This document shows, piece by piece, positions 34,227 to 41,948 of a stretch of DNA of 46,836 nt. Within the stretch, counting starts at the first letter, position 1. Every line of letters begins with the position of its first letter. The position numbers and the translations under genes were made by a program. The notes beneath the pieces are model-generated. The model saw only the letters and a list, made by a program, of their open reading frames with translations, was not told the origin of the DNA and did no database searches. The DNA comes from Bryobacteraceae bacterium (GTDB lineage Bacteria; Acidobacteriota; Terriglobia; Bryobacterales; Bryobacteraceae). The stretch spans positions 1 through 46,836 of the forward strand of contig JAICJH010000052.1 in NCBI GenBank assembly GCA_025928545.1, given 5' to 3'.

Positions 34227-34369
34227 AGACAGTTATCCTCGAAGAATCGTCGGGACCGGGAGACGCGCGATAAGTGTCGCTGGCGCATTGTCCTGATAAT
34301 CAATGCTCACCCCTGCGGTGCGGCGGACGGCACCGAAGGGAACTGGACAAGCCGACGGCGGTCAATCCA

Positions 34370-34639
34370 TCAGGCGACACTTGGCCTTAACTCCTCACGA
34401 ATGATCCGCCTCAGCACGTCTTCGAACCGGGGAGCTTTGCCATCGAGGTATTCGTGGAGAGCTGCGTTTATCAGGGTCTGATAACCGGTTGCCCCGCCGG
34501 TCGCCTCCGCCATTGTCAGAAAGCGATTCACGATGTCCTGATCGAGCCGAATCGTGATCCGCACCTTGCTTTCGAGTTCGGGTTCGGGCGGAACGACTCG
34601 CCCGCGTTTACCTTTGCTGAAATCGTAACGGTCCTTCAT
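34370..34639 (-). CDS. brnA: BrnA-family antitoxin
   Basis: Predicted protein of 89 residues. The N-terminal tail YDFSKGKRGRVVPPEPE contacts toxin in BrnA proteins. The C-terminal half (VRITIRLDQDIVNRFL, GYQTLINAALHEYL) is a ribbon-helix-helix DNA-binding domain. It neutralises BrnT and represses the operon in known systems. Its start overlaps the brnT stop by 4 bp (ATGA type), so it is translationally coupled. Confidence 0.92.
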   Translation of the reverse strand: MKDRYDFSKGKRGRVVPPEPELESKVRITIRLDQDIVNRFLTMAEATGGATGYQTLINAALHEYLDGKAPRFEDVLRRIIREELRPSVA

Positions 34640-34914
34640 AGATCTGCCTCGTATTCCTTGCGTTCGTGAGCTTCGGCGGGACGAGTCGAGATGATCCTGA
34701 TGGTTTCGCCGCGCCAGGAGTACACGACGACGAGCAGCCGACCCGTTGCCCCCATTCCAAGCGTGACAAACCGTTGTTCGTCAGGGTCGGATTCATCGTC
34801 CGTGATTGTGATGGCATGAGGGTCATCTAGTACCGGAATCGCCTCGGACATTCGGACGCCGTGCTTACGGAAATTAATTCCCGCTTTGTTATCTTCGTCC
34901 CATTCGAAGCTCAC
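34636..34914 (-). CDS. brnT: BrnT-family toxin
   Basis: Predicted protein of 92 residues starting with GTG. FEWDEDNKAGINFRKHGVRMSEA (3-25) is the BrnT signature, followed by RFVTLGM, LLVVVYSWRG and IRIISTRPAEAHERKEYE. BrnT is a ribosome-independent RNase with a RelE-like fold that stops translation. The GTG lies only 6 nt behind a strong -10 box, so the mRNA is likely leaderless. Toxin-first order is normal for brnTA. Confidence 0.93.
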   Translation of the reverse strand: MSFEWDEDNKAGINFRKHGVRMSEAIPVLDDPHAITITDDESDPDEQRFVTLGMGATGRLLVVVYSWRGETIRIISTRPAEAHERKEYEADL

Positions 34915-34920
34915 TTATTA

Positions 34921-34949
34921 AGTATATGCACCCATCGTACATACGTCAA
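34921..34949 (-). promoter_or_regulatory. Sigma-70-type promoter of brnTA
   Basis: On the minus strand TTGACG, a 17-bp spacer and TATACT (five of six matches each) end 6 nt before the brnT GTG. The spacer and -10 contain an imperfect dyad (GTATGTAC against GCATATAC), a plausible site for BrnA autorepression. Transcription starting at the normal distance would begin at or next to the start codon. Confidence 0.68.
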
Positions 34950-35119
34950 TGGCGGGTCGTGCATCGGAAGAGTGCCCGGTTGGGCCTCCGCGAGCCCGAG
35001 GGAACCGAGTACATGGGCAAACCAATAGCTTCGGCGATGGTTCATTGAGCCCATTCGTGAGAGTTCCCCCGCGAACATTGGCGAGCCTATTGCAAAAGTT
35101 GTCATTGAGGTATATAGAC

Positions 35120-35455
35120 ATGAAACGTATTCTTATGACTCTCACGTTCGCGGCAGGGATGGTGATTCCAGTGGTCGCGCAGACCAAAGCGCCGGTCACA
35201 GTAACAGGCTGTCTCGCACAAGGCGACGAGACGAACGAATACGCAATTAAAGATACGGCTGGAAAAACCTATGGGCTTACCGGGACCAAGGTTGACATGA
35301 AGGCACACCTTGGCCATGAAGTGACGATCACCGGCACCGAGTACAAGGAAAACGAAGCAAAGGAAAAGAACGAAAAGAAGGCTGCCGGCAAAACGGAGGA
35401 GAGCGCGCATTTGCGTGTCACCGATCTGAAGATGGTTTCTACGACCTGCAAATAG
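35120..35455 (+). CDS. Small secreted OB-fold-like protein
   Basis: Predicted protein of 111 residues with a signal peptide (1-21, ending VVAQT). A beta-rich domain follows (VTVTGCLAQGDETNEYAI, YGLTG, MKAHLGHEVTITGTE), then a Lys/Glu-rich stretch and a closing strand HLRVTDLKMVSTTC. The arrangement is like OB-fold secreted proteins common in Acidobacteria (DUF5818-like); two cysteines (31 and 110) may pair. No function is known. The start is the ATG at 35120 with GAGG 8 nt upstream; codons before it are not coding-like. A decayed 3' copy lies 1.2 kb upstream, on the far side of brnTA. Confidence 0.8.
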   Translation: MKRILMTLTFAAGMVIPVVAQTKAPVTVTGCLAQGDETNEYAIKDTAGKTYGLTGTKVDMKAHLGHEVTITGTEYKENEAKEKNEKKAAGKTEESAHLRVTDLKMVSTTCK

Positions 35456-35604
35456 TTCTCCTTGAAGCATCATCGCGAGCGGAGAGGCCGCGATAACTGT
35501 TACTGCCGCACTGACCTAAGACTCAGAACGCAGAGCAGGAATCGCGGCGCACCCCGCGCGAAGCGAGATCAGTCTCGAAAGGTTCGGGCCAGCGCAAACG
35601 CAGA

Positions 35605-36834
35605 CTACATCAACCAGCGATCCTTTTTTTCCATCGGCAGAAAACGTGGCCGCGATTGCGGAGGCATGGTCACGCCGCCAAGCTGAGGCAGTCCGGCAAT
35701 GGCTGCGAGCAACTCGATCCGCGCAAGAAGTCGAAGGTCGCGATCCGAGATTCGATTCAGATATCTCAGGGCCGCGACGCCCTCATGTTCGCCGGCTTTG
35801 AAAAGTATGTTTCGGAATTCCCTGGCCGAAGGCCAGCATTCACGCGGAGCCTGGTTGGGATTGTCCGAATCGGTGTCGAGGGCATAGAGGCGGAGCGCTT
35901 CGTCAAACGACGCCGCGAATTCGGTTCTCAGGGCTTCGGGAATAGGGAGAAGCCGGGAACAGCCTACCGTGATGTAGTCGGGTTGCGCATCCGGTCCGGC
36001 ATTCGGGGGGAGAGATTCTCGGGGAGGGTTCCTGGGGCGGCCCGTCGCGAATTCTGCGAAGTAGCCGTGAGGGAATGCCACGATGGCGGCAGCGAGTTGC
36101 GGGTACTCACAACAGAGCGCATCCGCAAGTTCGACGTCGAGCTGCACCAAGACACTGAAAACCCCAAACAAGTGCGACTCGCGTGTGGACGAAAACAGCG
36201 CGACTCTTCCACTGTCCGAGTTTGAGAATTTGCTTTGAGTTGGACCGTCCGCCTCTTCCACAATCCGCTGCACGATGTTGCGGACGGCCGCTTTGGCTTC
36301 TTCGGCGGGAAGCAAGCTCCACTCCGAGGCGAGCAGAATATCGAAGCCGGGCGCGGAGGAGCCCGAAGCACAGAGCCGGGCGCGGACGGCGGCGCGCAGG
36401 ATGTTCCTCCGCGATTCCTCATTTCCGGAATGATTCCCGGAGCGGCTGATCGCCTCCATCGCCTGTCTGTAAGGATATTGCTCGTCGGACGTAGGATTAC
36501 GGAGCCAGGAAACTGCGTCGGCAAGATAGCCATGGCTGAGCATGTTGGCAATGATCGTGGTGGCGCGGAAAGGTTCTTTGAGAAAAGGCATAAGCTGGAC
36601 GGCGCGTTGGGGTGACACGGTCGCGGCGAGAGCAGCGGACTGGGATCGGAGCGCGTCGCCATCGGGCAGGGGAATTTCGAATGCGAGGGTGATTCCGGTT
36701 TCGAGCAGACGCTCGGCTTCGGGCCGGTCGATCACTGCCCAGATGCGGGCGAGGTGCAGGAGCGCCGCCGCTTTTACAGGCGGATCGGACTGCTCTGCCT
36801 CGGTGCGGGCTTCGAACAGATGCTGTTCCAGCAT
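35605..36834 (-). CDS. Hypothetical helical-repeat protein
   Basis: Predicted cytosolic protein of 409 residues without signal or membrane segment. Ala/Leu-rich amphipathic helices recur (VKAAALLHLARIWAVID, EAERLLETGITLAFEI, AVSWLRN, DLRLLARIELLAAIAGLPQ), suggesting a TPR-like or other alpha-solenoid scaffold. No domain family or active site recognised. It lies between the small secreted-protein gene and the DUF433 antitoxin gene. Related uncharacterised proteins seem frequent in Acidobacteria, from general recall only. Confidence 0.65.
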   Translation of the reverse strand: MLEQHLFEARTEAEQSDPPVKAAALLHLARIWAVIDRPEAERLLETGITLAFEIPLPDGDALRSQSAALAATVSPQRAVQLMPFLKEPFRATTIIANMLSHGYLADAVSWLRNPTSDEQYPYRQAMEAISRSGNHSGNEESRRNILRAAVRARLCASGSSAPGFDILLASEWSLLPAEEAKAAVRNIVQRIVEEADGPTQSKFSNSDSGRVALFSSTRESHLFGVFSVLVQLDVELADALCCEYPQLAAAIVAFPHGYFAEFATGRPRNPPRESLPPNAGPDAQPDYITVGCSRLLPIPEALRTEFAASFDEALRLYALDTDSDNPNQAPRECWPSAREFRNILFKAGEHEGVAALRYLNRISDRDLRLLARIELLAAIAGLPQLGGVTMPPQSRPRFLPMEKKDRWLM

Positions 36835-36901
36835 GATTGCAGCTTATCCCAATGGTTGCCGGTGACTCCGGTTCTCGCATGGCCGCAATAACAAGGGGGC
36901 C

Positions 36902-36930
36902 TTGAGGGCAGTCACAATCACTGATAAAGT
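36902..36930 (+). promoter_or_regulatory. Candidate promoter of the DUF433/DUF5615 pair
   Basis: TTGAGG, 17 bp, then TAAAGT ends 6 nt before the ATG at 36937. Four of six bases match in each hexamer, so it is weak alone, but spacing and the 6-nt gap equal those of the brnT promoter. Confidence 0.35.
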
Positions 36931-36936
36931 TGAACT

Positions 36937-37161
36937 ATGGACCTGCCACAGAACATCGACATACGGACAGATGTGATGATGGGCAAGCCGTGCCTGAAAG
37001 GCACGCGGATTCCGGTCTACCTCGTTCTCGAAAAACTCGGGGCCGGAGAAACAGCCGACGAAATCCTCGCGGCCTATCCGCAACTAACCAGAGACCATAT
37101 CACTGCAGCACTTCAATACGCTGCCGAGCTTGCAAGTAACGAAGTCGTCCTGGCATCGTGA
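36937..37161 (+). CDS. DUF433-family antitoxin
   Basis: Predicted protein of 74 residues. It has the DUF433 pattern: ATG-proximal strand IDIRTDVMMGKPCLKGTRIPV, then a winged HTH-like part VYLVLEKLGAGETADEILAAYP and DHITAALQYAAE. In known pairs (VapB45-like) it binds its PIN-like partner and the promoter. The toxin GTG overlaps its TGA by 4 bp. Confidence 0.92.
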   Translation: MDLPQNIDIRTDVMMGKPCLKGTRIPVYLVLEKLGAGETADEILAAYPQLTRDHITAALQYAAELASNEVVLAS

Positions 37162-37511
37162 GGCTTCTTCTCGACGAGAATCTTTCGCCGCAACAAGCCG
37201 TGATTTTGCGAGAGCAAGGTCACGATGCAGTTGCCGTCATGGACGTTGGTCTTTCCGGCCAGCCGGATGAAAACATCCGCGCACATGCTATTCAAGAGAA
37301 TCGAGTGCTCCTCACGCTGGATGTGGACTTTGCGAATATGCTGCGGTTTCCTCCAGCCGGAACACCCGGAGTTATTCGTCTGAAGATTCACCCGCCGAAG
37401 GAAGAATCCATCCGCGAACAGATTCAGAGGACTCTCGCACGCTTGAAGGACACTCCTCTCGTCGGGTGCCTCGCTGTTTCACACGGCGACGTAATCAGAA
37501 TCCGAAGTTGA
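37158..37511 (+). CDS. DUF5615 PIN-like toxin
   Basis: Predicted protein of 117 residues starting with GTG. Acidic residues at PIN-like positions are present: Asp6-Glu7 (LLLDENLS), Asp37-Glu38 (QPDENI), Asp55 and Asp57 (LTLDVDFANM). The family is a compact Mut7-C-type PIN nuclease, presumed to cut RNA. It is translationally coupled to the DUF433 antitoxin. The four acidic sites are intact, so it should be active. Confidence 0.9.
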   Translation: MRLLLDENLSPQQAVILREQGHDAVAVMDVGLSGQPDENIRAHAIQENRVLLTLDVDFANMLRFPPAGTPGVIRLKIHPPKEESIREQIQRTLARLKDTPLVGCLAVSHGDVIRIRS

Positions 37512-37620
37512 ACTTCGCATTACACGAAATATCCAGGAGGGAGAATACGCTTCGGCGCCGATTGTCACCGAGGGTGGCTGAAGTTGAGCGCGGTCTGGTC
37601 GAGAGACATTCTGCTACTTC

Positions 37621-37670
37621 CAGGGTTCGTACCCTGTGTTTCGCAGGTTCAGGCTGACTCAGCCCGAACC
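37621..37670. terminator. Two hairpins between convergent genes
   Basis: CAGGGT-TCGT-ACCCTG (37621-37636) is a perfect 6-bp stem with a tetraloop. GGTTC-A-GGCT pairs with AGCC-C-GAACC (37646-37670). They lie between the ends of the PIN-like and YdeI-like genes and could end both transcripts, but no U-run follows on either strand. Confidence 0.33.
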
Positions 37671-37674
37671 GAGC

Positions 37675-38244
37675 TTAATCGGACCGTTCGTTGAAGCCTC
37701 GCCCACTCAGGATCATCGGCACGCACTTTTCCACTCGCACCGATCTGGTCTTTGCCTGCTTCGCGCCTGCGATATGGAAGATGTATGACTTCCTTCGACC
37801 TGGGGTGAGCACTCCGAATGCAGCACGAAGGCGCGCGTTGTTATCCAGCTTGTTCTGCAACTCCTCAGGAATCGGGTACTCTGACGGCGTCTTGAGCGCC
37901 ACCTTCTTCCCTGACTTCTCCAGTGCGATGGCTTCATGGATGTAGTCCGTCAGCGTTGAGCGCAGGAGTGCAATTTCTTTGAATGAGGTGAACTTAATCC
38001 ATCGCGCCGCCTGAGTATGGTCTCCGATCTTCTCGAGAATATGCTTCGGGTCCTTCAGCAGCACGCCTTTGAAAAAGGAGAAAGCGCACGACTCCTTGAG
38101 CGGGATAACGATCGCCACGTTCCTGTTCTGGAAAGTGAAGCAAGGCTTGCCCCATTTCAGCGCTTCGGTAAGGTCGCATTCGAGAGCGATCTTTCGCAGC
38201 TGATCTGTTTCCTTCTGCCACTTGTCTGCATATGGGATTTTCAT
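37675..38244 (-). CDS. YdeI/OmdA-family protein
   Basis: Predicted cytosolic protein of 189 residues. The N-terminal half is a DUF1801 (YdhG-like) domain (ECDLTEALKWGKPCFTFQNRNVAIVIPLK, split over 23-51, and FFKGVLL). The C-terminal half is the YdeI/OmdA tail (PIPEELQNKLDNNARLRAAF, LTPGRRKSYIFHIAGAKQAKTR). YdeI members are linked to stress and envelope phenotypes, but no reaction is known. Single gene, ending by the paired hairpins. Confidence 0.85.
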   Translation of the reverse strand: MKIPYADKWQKETDQLRKIALECDLTEALKWGKPCFTFQNRNVAIVIPLKESCAFSFFKGVLLKDPKHILEKIGDHTQAARWIKFTSFKEIALLRSTLTDYIHEAIALEKSGKKVALKTPSEYPIPEELQNKLDNNARLRAAFGVLTPGRRKSYIFHIAGAKQAKTRSVRVEKCVPMILSGRGFNERSD

Positions 38245-38273
38245 CGTTTCCGTAACGTATTAGTTTCGAAGCT

Positions 38274-39830
38274 TCAGTCAACCTTCCGCAGAATGGAATC
38301 CAGTTCCGCCGCATCGCCCCGCTCCATGGCCGCTTCGACGCGCAGACTCAAAAGATCCCGTCCAATAGTCGCGACGGCGAGCGTTTTGCCGTTGCGGCGA
38401 TAGATGGCGCAGGCGTCGTGCTTATCGAGGTCGCCTTTTATCTCACACGTGTCCCACGATGCCGCGTGTCCCACATACGCAATTGTGACGTCATAATGCT
38501 GGCTCCAGAAGAACGGCGTTTCGCGGTAGGCACCGCCGATGCCCAGCATGGAGCGCGCTACAGCCTGGCCGTGGCGCTCCGCGACCACCCAGTGTTCTAT
38601 GCGCGCGGGTTCGCCGGAAACTATCTCCGGGAAACGCGCAATATCGCCGGCGGCGAAAACATCGGCTGTGCTGGTCCGCAGGTTTTCATCGACAATCACG
38701 CCGTTCTCCACCTTTATACCGGCGGCCTCGGCAAGCGACGTTCGCGGCGACACGCCCACGCCGACGATTACCAGATCGGCTTCGACAGACTTTCCATCGC
38801 CGATCTCAACCCGGTCCGCATGGATGGCGGATGGTTTCGCTTCCATGAAGAAACGAACGCCGTGCTGCTCGTGCAGGTCCTGCACGAATTTGCCCAGCTC
38901 CGGGCCTAATATGCGGCTGAGCGGAACCGGGTCCTCACTGATGACGGAGACCGCCAGACCGCGATTGCGCAGGGACGCCGCCACTTCGAGGCCGATAAAG
39001 CCGGAGCCGATCACGGCGCAACTTCGCGCGCCTTCGGCTTTGGCGATGATCGCCTTGCTGTCGGCAAGAGTTCTGAGCCGGTAAACATGGGGCAGGTCGG
39101 CACCCTCGATTCGAAGCGAGCGAGGCTCGGCTCCGGTTGCGAGCAGCAGCGCGCCGTAGTCGATGGTGCGCCCGCTGCGCAGGGAAATGCGGTGCTCGTC
39201 CGGAGCGATGCGGGTTGCCGGATCGCCGGTGACCAGATCGACGTGAATGGATTCGTAGTATTCGCGCGTGCGGAGTGGAATCCAATCCTCACCGGCTGTT
39301 CCAGCCAGAAAATCCTTCGACAGATTCGGACGATCGACCGGACCCGGCTCCTCGTCGCCTGCCAGAGTTATGGGTCCGGAATAACCTTTCGCGCGCAGCA
39401 GATCGGCGCAGGCAGCGCCGGCGGCGCCAGCCCCTACGATGGCGACAGAAGAAGGATTTGGGCTACAGGTGACGCGAAAGTCGGGCGTCTTTTTTCCGTC
39501 CAGTTTCACCATGTCGTTATCGCGCACAACATTGAAGCAGGACACCGGGTTCAGGGCTGGCGCTCCCGTGGCTTCGCCGGTTCGCAAATCGAAGCGGGCG
39601 TGGTGCCAGGGGCACCTGATGGTCCCGTCGGCGACCAGTCCTTCAGCCAGCGGTCCGCTGTAGTGTGTGCAGACGGCGCCTATGGCAAATACGTCCTGGC
39701 CCTGGCGTACAAGGACGACGGGCTCTTCATCGAAGTGGCCTGAAAACGGCTCGCCCTCCGTCAGTGCGTCAAATTTTACGCCCGCTCTGAGATCGGGACC
39801 GGATGGGGGTTTCGGTTGGTCGTCAGCCAT
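38274..39830 (-). CDS. Rieske-fused FAD-dependent NAD(P)H oxidoreductase
   Basis: Predicted cytosolic protein of 518 residues. Residues about 10-115 form a Rieske [2Fe-2S] domain with Cys54-x-His56 and Cys73-x-x-His76 (CTHYSGPLAEG, CPWHHARFDL). Then comes an AIF/ferredoxin-reductase-type flavoprotein: FAD loop VAIVGAGAAGAACA (about 128-141), LATGAEPR, NAD(P)H loop VIGSGFIGLEVA, FAAGDIARFPE, and a C-terminal dimer domain with FFWSQHYDV. This is the AIFM3/Nfrl architecture, which passes electrons from NADH through FAD to the cluster or an external ferredoxin. The start MADDQP (GGAG upstream) is right; the frame is open much further but overlaps the PQQ gene antisense-like. It follows the PQQ dehydrogenase gene by 53 nt. 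Confidence 0.92.
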   Translation of the reverse strand: MADDQPKPPSGPDLRAGVKFDALTEGEPFSGHFDEEPVVLVRQGQDVFAIGAVCTHYSGPLAEGLVADGTIRCPWHHARFDLRTGEATGAPALNPVSCFNVVRDNDMVKLDGKKTPDFRVTCSPNPSSVAIVGAGAAGAACADLLRAKGYSGPITLAGDEEPGPVDRPNLSKDFLAGTAGEDWIPLRTREYYESIHVDLVTGDPATRIAPDEHRISLRSGRTIDYGALLLATGAEPRSLRIEGADLPHVYRLRTLADSKAIIAKAEGARSCAVIGSGFIGLEVAASLRNRGLAVSVISEDPVPLSRILGPELGKFVQDLHEQHGVRFFMEAKPSAIHADRVEIGDGKSVEADLVIVGVGVSPRTSLAEAAGIKVENGVIVDENLRTSTADVFAAGDIARFPEIVSGEPARIEHWVVAERHGQAVARSMLGIGGAYRETPFFWSQHYDVTIAYVGHAASWDTCEIKGDLDKHDACAIYRRNGKTLAVATIGRDLLSLRVEAAMERGDAAELDSILRKVD

Positions 39831-39883
39831 GGTTGTGCTCCATGTGTTGTGCTCCCTGCAACCACTGTATGATGTTTTGCAAA

Positions 39884-41866
39884 CTAATTTGGGAGGGCGA
39901 AGGCTATGACGGTGCCGCCGCTGATTGCGGCCAAATATTCCCGGCCATCGAACATATACGCCATGGGTGAGGCTTTCCAGTTCTGGTTGCCGTAGAAGGT
40001 CCAGAGCAGTTTGCCGGTCGCGGCGTCGGCGGCGGCGAAGGCGCCGCCCTCTTCGCCGAAGAAAACAATTCCCGTGACGGTGGACAACGTGCCGCCCCAG
40101 CCGCCCGAGCCCGGCGTTTCGGTTAATTCCCACTTGATGGCGCCGGTATTGATGTCCATCGCGCGGAGTATATGTTCCGAAGGGCCGGCCACCGCGCGCT
40201 GAACGCCGCCGAGATAGTTCTTGCCGGGCGTCCATTCATCCGGGCCTTTCGTGTAGATGCTGCATTTCTCGAAAGTCTGGAAATAGAACAGGCCGGTGGA
40301 CGGGATGTATGAGGGCGAATAGAAGTTGGTCGCGCCGTCCTGCGAGGGGCAAACGCGGGTTCCGGCGGCGGTGGGTTCCTGATTCGGTTTCAGGATGGGT
40401 CGGCCGTCGGCGCCGATCCCGCTGGCCCAGGTGAGCTCTTTCACGAATTGTTTGGCGAGCAACAGTTTGCCATTGGTGCGGTCGAGGACATAGAAGAAGC
40501 CGTTGCGATCGGCATGCAGGACGAGCTTGCGCGGCTGGCCCTGGAAGTTCGCGTCGACGAGCACGGGGATTTCGGTGGCATCCCAATCGAAAGTGTCGTG
40601 CGGCGTGAACTGGTAATACCATTTCAGCTTGCCGGTTTTGGCGTCGAGCGCGAGGAGGCAATCGGTATAGAGGTCGTCTCCCTTGCGGTCGTCGCCGTTG
40701 TATTCTTTGGCGGGATTTCCGGTTGGCCAGTAAAGCGTGTCGAGTTGGGGATCGTAGGTGCCGGTGATCCAGGTGGGGCCGCCGCCGTGTTCGATGTCTT
40801 TGCCGGTCCATGTTTCGGAGCCGGGTTCGCCAGGTTGGGGAACGGTCCAGAAGCGCCAGACTTCCCTGCCCGTGGTTTGGTCGTAGGCGGCGAGGAAGCC
40901 GCGGGTGCCGGCTTCCCCACCGGTGACGCCGGAAATCACCAGGTTGCCGACGGCGAGCGGCGCTCCGGTGGCGCCGTAGTTTTTATGCCAGTCGGCCATT
41001 TCGGTATCCCAGATTTGTTCGCCGGTGAAACGGTTGAGAGCCACGAGGTGCGCGATGTCGGTCACGATGAACACGCGATCGCCGGCCACGGCCACGCCGC
41101 GATTGGAGGCTCCGCCCATGACGCCCTGCTGTGCGGGGCGATTCCATTGCCAAAGCTGACGTCCGCTGCCGGCATCGAGCGCGATGCAGGTATTGACGTT
41201 CGTGATGTACATGATGCCGCCGACGACTTGGGGCGTATCCTGCAAACCCTGCGCGTTGCGGATGGTGTAGATCCATTTCGCGCCGAGGTTTTTCACATTG
41301 TCCTTCGTGATCTGGTTCATGGTGGTGTAGCGATTGCCGCTCATATCGCCATGGAAGGTGGGCCAGTCGACTGTGGATGTCGCTTCGCGGTATTTGTTAT
41401 CGACGCGGCGCAGGAGGTGGAGTTTGCCATCGTCCGTGCGGAGTTGGTGGTCGTCAATGCCAACTCCGACCTGAACGCCTTCGAGCGTTTTGCCATTGGT
41501 GAGAGTAAGAGTTTCGCGAATAACAGGGCGTTGCGGACCGCGTCCGCCGGGCGCCGGAACGGGCTGGAGGGTGCGGAGGTAGGTTGTGAGTTCGGCCAGT
41601 TCGGCGTCGGGGAGTTGGGTGGGGGAAAAAGCAGGCATGCCGGCGGGAAGTCCGTTGCGGATCACGGCGGCGAGGGATTGATTGTCGCGAGCGGCGGTTT
41701 TGTTGTAAATGGCGGGGCCGCGATCGGTACCGTGGCCGTCGCCGCCGTGACAGATTGCGCAGCGTGATTCGAAGGAACGCTGGCCGGCGGTGCGGTCCTG
41801 CGCGGAGGCAGTGGCGCAGAGGACCAGGGTGACGAAGGCGGCTGTTAAAGGTATTCGGGTTGACAT
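39884..41866 (-). CDS. PQQ alcohol dehydrogenase with N-terminal cytochrome c
   Basis: Predicted periplasmic protein of 660 residues with a signal peptide (1-22). A cytochrome c domain comes first: CAICH (36-40) and axial Met77 (GMPAF). An eight-bladed PQQ propeller follows (about 145-660) with repeated tryptophan-docking motifs (ALDAGSGRQLWQW, AAYDQTTGREVWRF, ALDAKTGKLKWYYQ). Metal/PQQ ligands are Glu318 (GGEAGTRG), Asn384 (TGNPA) and the catalytic Asp427. Asp429 two residues on (DWD) is the extra aspartate that marks lanthanide-dependent enzymes such as XoxF and PedH; calcium enzymes usually have Ala or Ser. No vicinal Cys-Cys ring is visible. It oxidises alcohols and passes electrons to its own haem. 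Known quinohaemoprotein dehydrogenases carry the cytochrome at the C terminus; here it is N-terminal. Confidence 0.93.
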   Translation of the reverse strand: MSTRIPLTAAFVTLVLCATASAQDRTAGQRSFESRCAICHGGDGHGTDRGPAIYNKTAARDNQSLAAVIRNGLPAGMPAFSPTQLPDAELAELTTYLRTLQPVPAPGGRGPQRPVIRETLTLTNGKTLEGVQVGVGIDDHQLRTDDGKLHLLRRVDNKYREATSTVDWPTFHGDMSGNRYTTMNQITKDNVKNLGAKWIYTIRNAQGLQDTPQVVGGIMYITNVNTCIALDAGSGRQLWQWNRPAQQGVMGGASNRGVAVAGDRVFIVTDIAHLVALNRFTGEQIWDTEMADWHKNYGATGAPLAVGNLVISGVTGGEAGTRGFLAAYDQTTGREVWRFWTVPQPGEPGSETWTGKDIEHGGGPTWITGTYDPQLDTLYWPTGNPAKEYNGDDRKGDDLYTDCLLALDAKTGKLKWYYQFTPHDTFDWDATEIPVLVDANFQGQPRKLVLHADRNGFFYVLDRTNGKLLLAKQFVKELTWASGIGADGRPILKPNQEPTAAGTRVCPSQDGATNFYSPSYIPSTGLFYFQTFEKCSIYTKGPDEWTPGKNYLGGVQRAVAGPSEHILRAMDINTGAIKWELTETPGSGGWGGTLSTVTGIVFFGEEGGAFAAADAATGKLLWTFYGNQNWKASPMAYMFDGREYLAAISGGTVIAFALPN

Positions 41867-41948
41867 TTCAAGTGGGGATTCGGACTGAGTATACAACGGG
41901 ACGGTGAAATTACACATGTGGGATAATGGTTGAAACAAAGGAATCCGA

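Noticed and set aside
37600..37645. tRNA-like T-arm (CAGGGTTCGTACCCTG)
   Set aside because: The loop is 6 nt at best and no acceptor, D or anticodon arms surround it; it is a simple hairpin.
39831..40235. Upstream extension of the Rieske reductase frame
   Set aside because: It overlaps the end of the PQQ dehydrogenase in another frame, and MADDQP with GGAG upstream is a proper start.
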